64,000 nt of DNA from Aquipseudomonas alcaligenes_A (GTDB lineage Bacteria; Pseudomonadota; Gammaproteobacteria; Pseudomonadales; Pseudomonadaceae). Positions 17,276-26,040 of the stretch are shown in pieces. A model generated the notes under the pieces. That model was not told the DNA's origin, searched no databases, and worked only from the letters and a program-made list of their open reading frames with translations. The DNA lies in NCBI GenBank assembly GCA_048595745.1, contig CP184361.1, one strand, 5' to 3'. A program made the position numbers and the translations under genes. Position 1 is the first letter of the stretch. Each line of letters starts with the position of its first letter.

Positions 17276-17303
17276 CCAACGCCCCTCGTGCGAGGGGCGT
17301 TGG
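17276..17303 (+). terminator. Intercistronic stem-loop 1 after aapJ
   Basis: A perfect 12-bp stem (CCAACGCCCCTC / GAGGGGCGTTGG) with a 4-base loop, followed by TGTTCCT. It is probably a partial terminator or 3'-end stabiliser of aapJ mRNA. Confidence 0.7.
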
Positions 17304-17319
17304 TGTTCCTGATTTCGTG

Positions 17320-17351
17320 AACTCCGCGCCGCAAGCCACGGGCGCGGAGTT
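17320..17351 (+). repeat. Intercistronic stem-loop 2 before aapQ
   Basis: An 11-bp inverted repeat (AACTCCGCGCC / GGCGCGGAGTT) with a 10-base loop ends just before the aapQ start region and could limit ribosome access or protect the aapJ message. Confidence 0.6.
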
Positions 17352-17366
17352 TCCATGAGGGCCGTT

Positions 17367-18551
17367 ATGCAGAATCCCCCCATTTCCCCGCGCCCACGCA
17401 CGTCGGTCTGGACCGATCCGCAGGTGCGTGGCTGGCTATTCCAGATCATCGCCGTCATTGCCGTCGTGGCGATCGGTTGGTACCTGTTCCACAACACCCA
17501 GCACAACCTGGCCCAGCGCGGCATCCTCTCCGGGTTCGGTTTCCTGGAGCAAAGCGCCGGCTTCGGCATTCCGCAGCATCTGATCGATTACACCGAGAGC
17601 GACACCTACGGCCGCGTCTTCGTCATCGGTCTGCTCAATACCCTGCTGGTCGCGGGTATCGGCATCGTGCTGGCCACCGTGCTCGGTTTCATCCTCGGCG
17701 TGGCGCGACTGTCGCCCAACTGGCTGATCAGCAAGCTGGCCACCGTCTACATCGAGATCTTCCGCAACATCCCGCCGTTGCTGCAGATCTTCTTCTGGTA
17801 CTTCGCGGTGTTCCTGCCGTTGCCCGGCCCGCGGCAGAGCCTGAACATCAGCGACACCTTCTTCCTCAGCAACCGCGGCCTGAACATGCCGGCGCCGACG
17901 GCGGCCGAGGGTTTCTGGGCCTGCTTCATCGCGCTGCTGCTGGCGCTGGTGGCGGTGTGGTTTCTGGCGCGCTGGGCGCGGCAGCGCTTCGAGGCGACTG
18001 GCCGCGGTTTCCCGACCCTGATTGTCAGCCTGGTGCTGATCGTCGGCCTGCCGAGCCTGGCCGCGCTGGTGTTCGGCGACCCCTTCCACTGGACGGTGCC
18101 GGAGCTCAAGGGCTTCAACTTCCGTGGTGGCTGGGTGCTGATTCCCGAACTGATGGCGCTGACCCTGGCGCTGACCGTGTACACCGCGGCGTTCATTGCC
18201 GAGATCGTGCGTTCCGGGATCAAGGCGGTCAGCCACGGCCAGACCGAGGCGGCCCGCTCCCTCGGCCTGCCGGCCGGCAAGACCCTGCGCCTGGTCATCG
18301 TGCCGCAGGCCCTGCGGGTGATCATTCCGCCGCTGACCAGCCAGTACCTGAACATCGTGAAGAACTCGTCGCTGGCGGCCGGTATCGGCTACCCCGACAT
18401 GGTCTCGCTGTTCGCCGGTACCACCCTGAACCAGACCGGCCAGGCCATCGAGGTCATCGCCATCACCATGAGCGTGTACCTGGCCATCAGCATCAGCATC
18501 TCGATCCTGATGAACTGGTACAACAAGCGCATCGCGCTGATCGAGCGGTAA
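17367..18551 (+). CDS. aapQ: General L-amino acid ABC transporter permease
   Basis: Inner-membrane permease of the Aap transporter, about 394 residues. Several membrane helices are visible, and the coupling loop interacting with the ATPase reads SHGQTEAARSLGL. The region IFRNIPPLLQIFFWY is typical of HisMQ-type permeases. ATG 17367 (MQNPPIS) has GAGG six bases upstream; ATG 17355 in the same frame has GGAG from the second stem-loop, so the start could be four residues earlier. aapM begins ten bases downstream. Confidence 0.92.
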   Translation: MQNPPISPRPRTSVWTDPQVRGWLFQIIAVIAVVAIGWYLFHNTQHNLAQRGILSGFGFLEQSAGFGIPQHLIDYTESDTYGRVFVIGLLNTLLVAGIGIVLATVLGFILGVARLSPNWLISKLATVYIEIFRNIPPLLQIFFWYFAVFLPLPGPRQSLNISDTFFLSNRGLNMPAPTAAEGFWACFIALLLALVAVWFLARWARQRFEATGRGFPTLIVSLVLIVGLPSLAALVFGDPFHWTVPELKGFNFRGGWVLIPELMALTLALTVYTAAFIAEIVRSGIKAVSHGQTEAARSLGLPAGKTLRLVIVPQALRVIIPPLTSQYLNIVKNSSLAAGIGYPDMVSLFAGTTLNQTGQAIEVIAITMSVYLAISISISILMNWYNKRIALIER

Positions 18552-18561
18552 GGAGAAGCGC

Positions 18562-19659
18562 ATGGAAGTCCATCAATTCCGTCCCAGTCTGCCGCCGCCG
18601 CGCCTGAGTGTCGGCGTCATCGGCTGGCTGCGGTCCAACCTGTTCTCCAACTGGTTCAACACCCTGTTGACCCTGCTGGCCATCTACCTGGTCTGGCTGA
18701 TCGTGCCGCCGCTGCTGCAGTGGGCGGTGTTCCAGGCCGACTGGACCGGCACCACCCGCGCCGACTGCACCAGCGAGGGCGCCTGCTGGGTGTTCATCAA
18801 GGAACGCATTGACCAGTTCATGTACGGCTTCTACCCGGAGGAGCTGCGCTGGCGCGTGGACCTGACCGTGTGGCTGGCGGTGATCGGTGCGGCGCCGCTG
18901 TTCGTGCCGATGATGCCGCGCAAGGCTCTATACGGCCTGGTGTTTTTGCTGACCTACCCGCTGCTGGCCTTCTGGCTGCTGCACGGTGGTTTCCTCGGCC
19001 TGTCCGAGGTGGAAACCAGTCAGTGGGGCGGCCTGATGCTGACCCTGGTGATCGCCGCGGTCGGTATCGCCGGTGCGCTGCCGCTGGGCATCCTGTTGGC
19101 TCTCGGCCGGCGCTCGAAGATGCCGGCGATCCGCGTGATCTGCGTGACCTTCATCGAGTTCTGGCGCGGCGTACCGCTGATCACCGTGCTGTTCATGTCC
19201 TCGGTGATGTTGCCGCTATTCCTGCCCGAGGGCCTGAGCTTCGACAAGCTGCTGCGCGCGCTGATCGGGGTGATCCTGTTCCAGTCCGCCTACATCGCCG
19301 AGGTGGTGCGCGGCGGCCTGCAGGCCATTCCCAAGGGGCAGTACGAAGCAGCCGCGGCCATGGGCCTGGGCTACTGGCGGATGATGGGCCTGGTGATCCT
19401 GCCGCAGGCGCTCAAGCTGGTGATCCCGGGCATCGTCAACACCTTCATCGCCCTGTTCAAGGACACCAGCCTGGTCATCATCATCGGTCTGTTCGACCTG
19501 CTCAACAGCATCAAGCAGGCCACGACCGACCCGGCCTGGCTGGGCATGGCCACCGAGGGCTACGTGTTCGCCGCCCTGGTGTTCTGGATTTTCTGTTTCG
19601 GCATGTCCCGCTATTCCATGCGCCTGGAGCGCAAGCTGGACACCGGCCATAAGCGTTAG
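18562..19659 (+). CDS. aapM: General L-amino acid ABC transporter permease
   Basis: Second membrane component, 365 residues, forming the translocation pore with AapQ. The HisM-type region FIEFWRGVPLITVLFM and the ATPase coupling loop PKGQYEAAAAMGL are present, with about eight hydrophobic helices. A GGAG ribosome site lies in the ten-base gap after aapQ. The order J-Q-M-P with close spacing shows a single transport operon. Confidence 0.93.
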   Translation: MEVHQFRPSLPPPRLSVGVIGWLRSNLFSNWFNTLLTLLAIYLVWLIVPPLLQWAVFQADWTGTTRADCTSEGACWVFIKERIDQFMYGFYPEELRWRVDLTVWLAVIGAAPLFVPMMPRKALYGLVFLLTYPLLAFWLLHGGFLGLSEVETSQWGGLMLTLVIAAVGIAGALPLGILLALGRRSKMPAIRVICVTFIEFWRGVPLITVLFMSSVMLPLFLPEGLSFDKLLRALIGVILFQSAYIAEVVRGGLQAIPKGQYEAAAAMGLGYWRMMGLVILPQALKLVIPGIVNTFIALFKDTSLVIIIGLFDLLNSIKQATTDPAWLGMATEGYVFAALVFWIFCFGMSRYSMRLERKLDTGHKR

Positions 19660-19668
19660 GAGCCATTC

Positions 19669-20430
19669 ATGACTGAAGCAAACAAGCAGACCAGCGCCGA
19701 GCCGATCATTCAGCTGCAGGGCGTGAACAAGTGGTACGGCCAGTTCCACGTGCTCAAGGACATCAACCTCGATGTGCAGCAGGGCGAGCGCATCGTCCTC
19801 TGCGGCCCGTCGGGCTCGGGCAAGTCCACCACCATCCGCTGCATCAACCGCCTGGAGGAGCACCAACAGGGGCGCATCGTGGTCGATGGCACCGAGCTGA
19901 CCAGCGACCTCAAGCACATCGAGGCGATCCGCAGCGAAGTCGGCATGGTGTTCCAGCACTTCAACCTGTTCCCGCACCTCACCGTGCTGCAGAACTGCAC
20001 CCTGGCGCCGATGTGGGTGCGCAAGCTGCCCAAGCGCAAGGCTGAGGAGATCGCCATGCATTTTCTCGAGCGCGTGCGCATCCCCGAGCAGGCGCACAAG
20101 TACCCGGGCCAGCTCTCCGGTGGTCAGCAGCAGCGCGTGGCCATCGCCCGTGCGCTGTGCATGAAGCCGAAGATCATGCTGTTCGACGAGCCGACCTCGG
20201 CCCTCGACCCGGAAATGGTCAAGGAGGTGCTGGACACCATGATCGGCCTGGCCGAGGACGGCATGACCATGCTCTGCGTGACCCACGAGATGGGCTTCGC
20301 CCGTACCGTGGCGAACCGGGTGATCTTCATGGACCGCGGCGAGATCGTCGAACAGAACGAACCCAATACCTTCTTCGACAACCCGCAGAACGAGCGGACC
20401 AAGCTGTTCCTCGGGCAGATCCTCCATTGA
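19669..20430 (+). CDS. aapP: General L-amino acid ABC transporter ATP-binding protein
   Basis: ATPase of the Aap importer, 253 residues. It carries Walker A GPSGSGKST, Q-loop MVFQHFNLFPH, signature LSGGQQQRVAIARAL, Walker B MLFDEPTSALD and the switch histidine in CVTHEMGFA. It ends with IFMDRGEIVE as in polar amino-acid ATPases of the HisP/GlnQ type. The start follows aapM by nine bases and a strong terminator closes the operon. Confidence 0.95.
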   Translation: MTEANKQTSAEPIIQLQGVNKWYGQFHVLKDINLDVQQGERIVLCGPSGSGKSTTIRCINRLEEHQQGRIVVDGTELTSDLKHIEAIRSEVGMVFQHFNLFPHLTVLQNCTLAPMWVRKLPKRKAEEIAMHFLERVRIPEQAHKYPGQLSGGQQQRVAIARALCMKPKIMLFDEPTSALDPEMVKEVLDTMIGLAEDGMTMLCVTHEMGFARTVANRVIFMDRGEIVEQNEPNTFFDNPQNERTKLFLGQILH

Positions 20431-20448
20431 GGTTGGACGTGGCATGAG

Positions 20449-20475
20449 AAAGGAGCCCTCGGGCTCCTTTTTCTT
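20449..20475 (+). terminator. Rho-independent terminator after aapP
   Basis: AAAGGAGCCC pairs with GGGCTCCTTT across a 2-base gap and is followed by TTCTTT. It separates aapP from the convergent AraC-type regulator and may serve both. Confidence 0.88.
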
Positions 20476-20481
20476 TGTCCG

Positions 20482-21441
20482 TTATTCGCTGAGCGGCTGG
20501 CGCAGGCGCTTGCGGAAGGCGCCCGGTGTCTCGCCGCAGAGCTGCTTGAACAGCTTGGCGAAAGTGGCGCGGTCGGCATAGCCAACCTGGGCGGCGATCT
20601 GTTCCAGCGAGCGCGCCGGGTTGCGCAGGGCGCTCTGCGCGGCGCTGATGCGCAGGCGCTGCAGGTAGTCGTTGGGGGTCAACCCGGTGGCCGCCTTGAA
20701 CCGGCGCAGCAGGGTGCGGGTGGAGCAGTGGGCGCGCTCGGCCAGCAGCGTCAGATCGATGGCCTGGGCATGGTTGAGCTGCAGCCAGCGCAGCAGCGGG
20801 CCGATCAGCGGGTCGTCGTGGCCGGCCAGTGGCAGCAGCGGGGCGAAGCGACTCTGGCCGCCGCGCTCGCGTTCCACCACCAGGGCGCCGGCCACGCGCT
20901 GCGCCAGCCAGTCACCGGCGTGCCGGGCAATCAGCTGCAGGCACAGGTCCAGGCCGGCCTGGGCGCCGCCCGAGCAGAAGCGATTGGCGTCTTCGGTGAA
21001 CAGTTCATCGATCTGCAGGCTCACCCCAGGGAAGCGCTGGCGGAACTGCTCCGCCAGGGCCCAGTGGGTGGTCGCGCGGCGCCCCTCCAGTTGGCCGGCG
21101 GCGGCCAGCAGGCAGGCGCTGCTGCACAGGCTGGCCAGTTGCTGCTGCAGGGGCCGCTGTGCCAGCCAGGCGAGCAGGGCGGCGTTGTGCTGCAAGGTGC
21201 GGTCGAGTGCGCTGCCGGTGGCGGGAATCAGCAGCAGATCGGTGCTCTCCGCCAGCTGCAGGTCGCCGTCCACCTGCAACCGTGCATAGCCGAGTTGCAC
21301 TGGCTGGCCGTCGACGCTGACCCGCTGCAGCGCGAACAGTGTTTCGCCGGCCAGCTGGTTGGCCAGGCGGAAGGCGTCGTCGGCCATGCTCAGGCTGGAC
21401 AGCACGGTCTGCGGGCAGACGTAGAGGGCGATACGGATCAT
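20482..21441 (-). CDS. GlxA-type AraC family transcriptional regulator
   Basis: A 319-residue regulator with an N-terminal DJ-1/GATase1-like sensory domain (residues 1-195; elbow cysteine in LASLCSSACLLA) and a C-terminal AraC DNA-binding domain with two helix-turn-helix units (IDLTLLAERAHCSTRTLLRRF and SLEQIAAQVGYADRATFAKLF). Relatives such as ArgR, CdhR and GbdR control use of arginine, carnitine or betaine. No such pathway lies nearby, so the ligand is unknown. It is divergent from the SnoaL-like gene, which it may regulate. Confidence 0.85.
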   Translation of the reverse strand: MIRIALYVCPQTVLSSLSMADDAFRLANQLAGETLFALQRVSVDGQPVQLGYARLQVDGDLQLAESTDLLLIPATGSALDRTLQHNAALLAWLAQRPLQQQLASLCSSACLLAAAGQLEGRRATTHWALAEQFRQRFPGVSLQIDELFTEDANRFCSGGAQAGLDLCLQLIARHAGDWLAQRVAGALVVERERGGQSRFAPLLPLAGHDDPLIGPLLRWLQLNHAQAIDLTLLAERAHCSTRTLLRRFKAATGLTPNDYLQRLRISAAQSALRNPARSLEQIAAQVGYADRATFAKLFKQLCGETPGAFRKRLRQPLSE

Positions 21442-21534
21442 TGGCGATTATTGCCACAAAGTTGTCTTTATCGCCAATCGCCGCCCATCGGCTGCGCAGC
21501 CATACTCTGCCCATCCTCACCCGGAGCAGCATCC

Positions 21535-22005
21535 ATGGCCCATCCCAATGCCGAACTGATCGACCGTTTCTACCAGGCCTTCCAGAAGCTCGATGCCGAG
21601 GCCATGGCGGCCTGCTACGCCGAGCAGGTGCAGTTTTCCGATCCGGCCTTCCGCGATCTGCGCGGCCGTGATGCCGGCGACATGTGGCGCATGCTCTGCG
21701 CGCGGGCCAAGGATTTCTCGCTGACCTACCAAGTGCTGGAAGCGGACGACCAGCAGGGCCGCGCGCGCTGGGTGGCGACCTACCTGTTCAGCGCCACCGG
21801 GCGCATGGTGGAGAACCATATCGAGGCGCACTTCCGCTTCGCCGACGGCAAGATCGTCGAGCACCGCGACCATTTCGACCTGTGGCGCTGGATGCGTCAG
21901 GCGCTGGGGGCCAAGGGCCTGCTGCTGGGCTGGCTGGCGCCGGTGCAGGCGGCGGTGGGCAAGCAGGCCATGGCCGGGCTGCGTGCCTGGCAGGCCGGGC
22001 GCTGA
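21535..22005 (+). CDS. SnoaL-like / NTF2-fold protein
   Basis: A 156-residue protein with an NTF2-like cone fold, shown by NAELIDRFYQAFQKLDAEAMAACYAEQVQFSDPAF-type spacing at the N-terminus and HIEAHFRFADGKIVEHRDHFDLW toward the C-terminus (these are parts of longer stretches). Such proteins bind small ligands or act as isomerases or hydrolases; no catalytic set can be assigned. The ATG at 21535 is preceded by CCGGAG. A GIY-YIG gene follows after 40 bases on the same strand. Confidence 0.75.
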   Translation: MAHPNAELIDRFYQAFQKLDAEAMAACYAEQVQFSDPAFRDLRGRDAGDMWRMLCARAKDFSLTYQVLEADDQQGRARWVATYLFSATGRMVENHIEAHFRFADGKIVEHRDHFDLWRWMRQALGAKGLLLGWLAPVQAAVGKQAMAGLRAWQAGR

Positions 22006-22045
22006 CTGGCGTAAGCTCGGCAGCCTTTCGCTGCGCTGCCGAGCC

Positions 22046-22330
22046 ATGACCGACACCCCACCCGCCAAACCCTGGTTCGTCTACCTGGTCCGTGCCGAGA
22101 GCGGCGCGCTTTACTGCGGCATCAGCGACGACCCGCAGCGACGCTTCGAACAGCACCGCAGCGGCAAGGGCGCACGCTTCTTTCATGCCAGCCCGGCGCG
22201 GGCGCTGGTGTATGTCGAGGCCTGCGCCGACAAGGGCGCCGCGCTGCGCCGCGAGATCGCCATCAAGCGCCTGAAGAAGGCGGCCAAGGAGGCCTTGATA
22301 GGCGCGCTGGATGGGCCGTCATCAGGTTGA
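22046..22330 (+). CDS. GIY-YIG nuclease family protein (UPF0213 type)
   Basis: A compact 94-residue GIY-YIG domain: FVYLVRAESGALYCGIS gives the two-strand motif in its VYL/YCG form, DDPQRRFEQH holds the conserved Arg, and a Glu occurs in REIAIKRLKK. This matches the YhbQ/UPF0213 group, stand-alone proteins with possible DNA-nicking activity. It has no signal peptide. It lies between the SnoaL-like gene and a GST gene on the same strand. Confidence 0.8.
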   Translation: MTDTPPAKPWFVYLVRAESGALYCGISDDPQRRFEQHRSGKGARFFHASPARALVYVEACADKGAALRREIAIKRLKKAAKEALIGALDGPSSG

Positions 22331-22400
22331 AGGGGTAGGCCGTGGCGCCGCCTGCGGCTAAGCTGCGGCCTCACCTTTGCAACTGCCGCGGAGCCCCGCC

Positions 22401-23336
22401 ATGTCCGAATTGATCCTGCACCACTACGACGCCTCGCCCTTCGCCGAGAAGGCCCGCCTGATGCTGGGCTTCAAGCAGCTGTCGTGGCGCTCGGTGGAAA
22501 TCCCGCGGATCATGCCCAAGCCGGATCTGACCGCGCTCACCGGCGGCTACCGCAAGACCCCGGTGCTGCAGGTCGGCGCCGACATCTACTGCGACACCGC
22601 ACTGATCGCCCGCCGCCTGGAGGCCGAGAAGGCCACGCCGAGCCTGTTCCCCGAGGGCCAGGAGTTCGTCGCCGCCAGCTTCGCCCAGTGGGCCGATGCC
22701 GTGGTGTTCCAGCACGCGGTGACCCTGGTGTTCCAGCCGGAATCCATTGCCGTGCGCATGGGCAAGCTGCCGCCGGCGGCGCAGCAGGCCTTCGTTGCCG
22801 ACCGCGCGGCACTGTTCGCCGGTGGCAGCGCCAGCCGCCTGCCGGCCGCGCAGGCCAAGCTGCAGTGGCCGGTGCTGATGGCGCGCCTGCAACAGCAGCT
22901 GGCGCGCGAGGAGGGTGACTTCCTGTGCGGCGAGCCGTCGATCGCCGACTTCGCCATGGCCCATCCGCTGTGGTTCCTCAAGGGCACCCACGTCACTGCG
23001 CCGCTGGTCGACGACTACCCGGAAGTGGCGGCCTGGCTCGGTCGCGTGCTCGGTTTCGGGCATGGCGCGCACAGCCCGCTGAGCAGCGATGAGGCCATCG
23101 CCATTGCCCGTGAGGCGCAACCGGCGCCGCTGCCGGACGAGGACTTTAGCCAGGCGCTGGGCTTCCAGGTTGGCCAGCAGGTCAGCGTGGCGGCCACCGA
23201 CTATGGTGTCGATCCGGTGCAGGGCGAGCTGCTCCGCGTCTCCGCCGAGGCCATCATTCTGCGGCGTCAGGATGAGCGCGCCGGTACCCTGCATGTGCAC
23301 TTCCCGCGCCTGGGCTTCGCCCTCAGCGCGGTGTGA
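22401..23336 (+). CDS. Glutathione S-transferase family protein with C-terminal extension
   Basis: A 311-residue protein with an N-terminal thioredoxin-like GST domain (HHYDASPFAEKARLML; cis-Pro in KTPVLQVG; CDTALIARRLE) and an all-helical C-terminal domain (CGEPSIADFAMAHPLWF). About 70 extra residues after position 240 form an additional small domain ending LHVHFPRLGFAL, which is longer than a normal GST of about 210. The substrate is unknown. The ATG at 22401 is chosen because the protein then begins directly with the GST fold. Its last 14 bases overlap the convergent metallopeptidase gene. Confidence 0.8.
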   Translation: MSELILHHYDASPFAEKARLMLGFKQLSWRSVEIPRIMPKPDLTALTGGYRKTPVLQVGADIYCDTALIARRLEAEKATPSLFPEGQEFVAASFAQWADAVVFQHAVTLVFQPESIAVRMGKLPPAAQQAFVADRAALFAGGSASRLPAAQAKLQWPVLMARLQQQLAREEGDFLCGEPSIADFAMAHPLWFLKGTHVTAPLVDDYPEVAAWLGRVLGFGHGAHSPLSSDEAIAIAREAQPAPLPDEDFSQALGFQVGQQVSVAATDYGVDPVQGELLRVSAEAIILRRQDERAGTLHVHFPRLGFALSAV

Positions 23337-24153
23337 CGGCGCGGCGGCGCTGCAGATCGGGCAGGCTTCTGGCCAGTTCGTGGAAGTGCCCCAGCAGCTC
23401 GTAGCACAGCGTCAGCTCACCGCTGACGCTGTTGAACCAGGCGTCCGGCGTGCCGCAGGCGCTGACCCGCAGGGTCAGGTTGCGCGGTAGCTCGAAGCTG
23501 CTGCTGGCCCTGGAGGCGACCCGCTCCAGCTCGCCCGAGGCGCGGATGGCTGCCTGCATCGCGCGACCGTTGGCCAGGTTGGCCGGCGGCTCGTCATACA
23601 CCACCTCGATATGCCCGCGCGCCGGGCGATCGGCCGGGCGGTGGAAACGCTCCAGCAGCCAGTTCACCGCATGGTGGACCTGGGCATACTCCTGATCGCA
23701 GTACAGCGCGCGCTCCTCTGGCAGCCCGGTGCTGGCGACTATCCATTCCAGTCGCTGCGGATCGCTGCCATAGGCCAGGCAGGCGATGTTGAAGAAGCGC
23801 TGCTCGTCCAGCGAATGGCTGTCCCACAGTGGAATCTGCTCGGCCGAGCCGCGGGTGCGCTCCGCTTCCAGGCGCCAGTAGTCGGCCACGTCCAGCAGCC
23901 TGGCGTAGAAGTCGGCATCGGCCTGCTGGCCATACAGCAGGAACAGGCCCATGAAGCCGAGCTGGTCGGCGGCGTCTTCCTCGCGGCCGAGTACCGGCAG
24001 CTGCAGCTCGCTGATCAGCAGGTGTCCCATTTCGTGCAGCAGGGTGAATTCGGCGTTGGCGGTGATGAAACGCAGTTCGTTGGGCGAGGGCTCGGGCGTC
24101 GCGGCCCAGGCCGGCGCGACCAGCAGCAGGAGCAGCGCCAGGCAGCGCCTCAT
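23323..24153 (-). CDS. DUF4344 putative exported metallopeptidase
   Basis: A 276-residue protein with a signal peptide (MRRCLALLLLLVAPAWA/A) and a zinc-protease signature His40-Glu41-Met-Gly-His44 (HEMGH), with acidic residues in EEDAADQ about 15 residues later as possible third ligand. This is the pattern of the DUF4344 putative metallopeptidases. A Cys-containing C-terminal region (ACGTPDAWFNSVSGELTLCYEL) may hold a disulfide in the periplasm. The start overlaps the ppk2 stop codon as ATGA, so translation is coupled to the upstream kinase gene. The substrate is unknown. Confidence 0.8.
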   Translation of the reverse strand: MRRCLALLLLLVAPAWAATPEPSPNELRFITANAEFTLLHEMGHLLISELQLPVLGREEDAADQLGFMGLFLLYGQQADADFYARLLDVADYWRLEAERTRGSAEQIPLWDSHSLDEQRFFNIACLAYGSDPQRLEWIVASTGLPEERALYCDQEYAQVHHAVNWLLERFHRPADRPARGHIEVVYDEPPANLANGRAMQAAIRASGELERVASRASSSFELPRNLTLRVSACGTPDAWFNSVSGELTLCYELLGHFHELARSLPDLQRRRAVTPR

Positions 24154-24965
24154 GGCTGCTCCAGATCGGCGGCGCAGAAGGGCGCCGGGGTGTCCGGCCA
24201 GTCCAGGTCGAGGCGTTCCAGTTCACGGGCCAGCAGGCTGGCCACCAGCCAGTCGCGCAGCCAGCGCTGATCGGACGGGATCACGTACCAGGGTGCATCC
24301 TGCATATGGCTGGCCGCCAGCAGAGCGCTCCAGCGCGCCTGGCGCAGATCGAACTCGCGGTAGGCCTGCAGATCGCTGGCGTGCAGTTTCCAGCGCTTCT
24401 CCGGGCGCTGCAGGCGGCTCAGCAGACGTTCCTTCTGCTCCGCGCGGGAGATGTGCAGGTAGCACTTGAGTGCGTGCAGATGGCGCGGCGGCCACTGTAC
24501 CTCGAAGGCCTGCACCTCGGCCAGGCGCCGGGGGAAGTCCGCTTCGGCGCACAGCCCGTCCAGCGGATCGCTGATCAGCGCCTCGTAGTGGCTGCGGTTG
24601 AACACGCCGATCAGGCCGGGTGCCGGCAGGCGCCGGCGGTAGCGTTGCAGGAAGTGCTCGCCGCGCTCCTCGGCGTTGGGCATCTGGAAGCTGTGGATGC
24701 TCAGGCCCTGTGGGTCGAAGGCATTGATCACCTTGCGGATCACGCCGTCCTTGCCGGAGCAGTCCGGCCCCTGCAGCATCAGCAGCAGGGCGTCGCGGCG
24801 CTGCGCCCAGAGCATGCGCTGGCGCTCGTTGAGCCAGGGCCGCAGCGCCGCCATGGCCTGCCTGGCCTGCTCTTTGCTCAGACCGAAGTCGTGCGCGGGG
24901 TCGCCGGCCAGCGGCGCGCGCACGTCGCAGCGGCAGGCGTCGAGCACGGCGTCGGCCAGGCGCAT
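24150..24965 (-). CDS. Polyphosphate kinase 2 family protein
   Basis: A 271-residue PPK2-type phosphotransferase, which moves phosphate between polyphosphate and nucleotides. Walker A is LQGPDCSGKDGV near residue 65, the Walker B region is VFNRSHYEALI, and a lid with basic residues (HISRAEQKERLLSRLQRPEKRWK) follows. The usual NRSWY reads NRSHYE here. Whether it acts on AMP, ADP or GDP cannot be decided. It starts three bases after yejK and is coupled to the metallopeptidase gene by a 4-base overlap. Confidence 0.85.
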   Translation of the reverse strand: MRLADAVLDACRCDVRAPLAGDPAHDFGLSKEQARQAMAALRPWLNERQRMLWAQRRDALLLMLQGPDCSGKDGVIRKVINAFDPQGLSIHSFQMPNAEERGEHFLQRYRRRLPAPGLIGVFNRSHYEALISDPLDGLCAEADFPRRLAEVQAFEVQWPPRHLHALKCYLHISRAEQKERLLSRLQRPEKRWKLHASDLQAYREFDLRQARWSALLAASHMQDAPWYVIPSDQRWLRDWLVASLLARELERLDLDWPDTPAPFCAADLEQP

Positions 24966-24968
24966 GGC

Positions 24969-25976
24969 TCAGTCCTTGCGGCGCTTGAGCTGGTCCTTCA
25001 GCTGGGTCGGCAGCTGACGGATGATCAGCATGTCGCGCGCCTCGTCATACTCGATGGCCGAGCCCAGCAGGTGCGACTCGAAGCTGATCGACAGGCCCTC
25101 GGCACGGCCGGTGAAGCGGCGGAACTGGTTGAGGGTGCGCTTGTCCGCCGGAAATTCCGGGGCCATGCCGTAGTCCTTGTTGCGGATGTGCTCGAAGAAG
25201 GCGCGCGGCCGCTCCTCGTCGATCAGCCCGGACAGCTCTTCCAGGGTGATCGGCTCGCCCAGCTTGGCCTGGCTGGTGGCGTAGTCGACCAGCGCCTCGG
25301 TCTTCTCGCGGGCCTTTTCCTCGGCCAGGTCCTCGCTCTCGACGAAGTCGCTGAAGGCCTTGAGCAGGGTGCGCGTCTCGCTCGGCGCATCGACACCCTC
25401 CTGGCAACCAATGAAGTCGCGGAAGTAGTCCGAGACCTTCTTGCCGTTCTTGCCCCTGATGAACGAGATGTACTGCTTGGAGTGGGCGTTGTTGCGCCAC
25501 TCGGAGATGTTGATGCGCGCCGCCAGGTGCAACTGGCCGAGGTCCAGATGCTTGGCCGGGGCCACGTCCAGCGCGTCGGTCACCGCCACGCCTTCGCTGT
25601 GGTGCAGCAGGGCGATGGCCAGGTAGTCGGTCATGCCTTGCTGGTAGTGGGCGAACAGCACGTGGCCGCCGGTGGACAGGTTGGACTCCTCCATCAGCTT
25701 CTGCAGCTGCGCCACGGCCTGGCGGCTGAAGGCAGTGAAATCCTGCTCGCCGTCCAGGTAGGCCTTCAGCCAGCCGCTGAAGGGGTAGGCGCCGGACTCC
25801 TCGTGGAACAGGCCCCAGGCCTTGCCCTGCTTGGCGTTGTAGCTCTCGTTGAGGTCGGCCAGCAGGTTCTCCATGGCTTGCGAGGCGGCCAGCTCCGAGT
25901 CACGGGCGTGCAGCACGGCGGGCGAACCGTCGGGCTTCTTGTCGATCAGGTGGACGATGCAGTGGCGGATCGGCAT
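24969..25976 (-). CDS. yejK: Nucleoid-associated protein YejK (NdpA)
   Basis: A 335-residue nucleoid-associated protein of the YejK/NdpA family, matching normal length and start (MPIRHCIVHLIDKKPDG). Conserved stretches include SGGHVLFAHYQ-like STGGHVLFAHYQQG and RGKNGKKVSDYFRDFIG. In E. coli, YejK binds the nucleoid and affects topoisomerase IV. It is the first gene of a minus-strand operon with ppk2 and a metallopeptidase. The antisense frame makes a spurious 958-residue reading frame through the divergent aminopeptidase, but the start here is fixed by homology. Confidence 0.92.
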   Translation of the reverse strand: MPIRHCIVHLIDKKPDGSPAVLHARDSELAASQAMENLLADLNESYNAKQGKAWGLFHEESGAYPFSGWLKAYLDGEQDFTAFSRQAVAQLQKLMEESNLSTGGHVLFAHYQQGMTDYLAIALLHHSEGVAVTDALDVAPAKHLDLGQLHLAARINISEWRNNAHSKQYISFIRGKNGKKVSDYFRDFIGCQEGVDAPSETRTLLKAFSDFVESEDLAEEKAREKTEALVDYATSQAKLGEPITLEELSGLIDEERPRAFFEHIRNKDYGMAPEFPADKRTLNQFRRFTGRAEGLSISFESHLLGSAIEYDEARDMLIIRQLPTQLKDQLKRRKD

Positions 25977-26022
25977 GGGTGTCGGTCTTCGGTCATTCGC
26001 GGGAAACAGGCTGAGAAGTCTA

Positions 26023-26040
26023 CCCGACAACGGCGTCGGG
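26023..26040. repeat. Small stem-loop in yejK / aminopeptidase intergenic region
   Basis: CCCGAC / GTCGGG with a 6-base loop. It lies in the yejK 5' region, 47 bases upstream of its start. The rest of the 276-base gap shows no confident promoter or las/rhl box. Confidence 0.35.
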
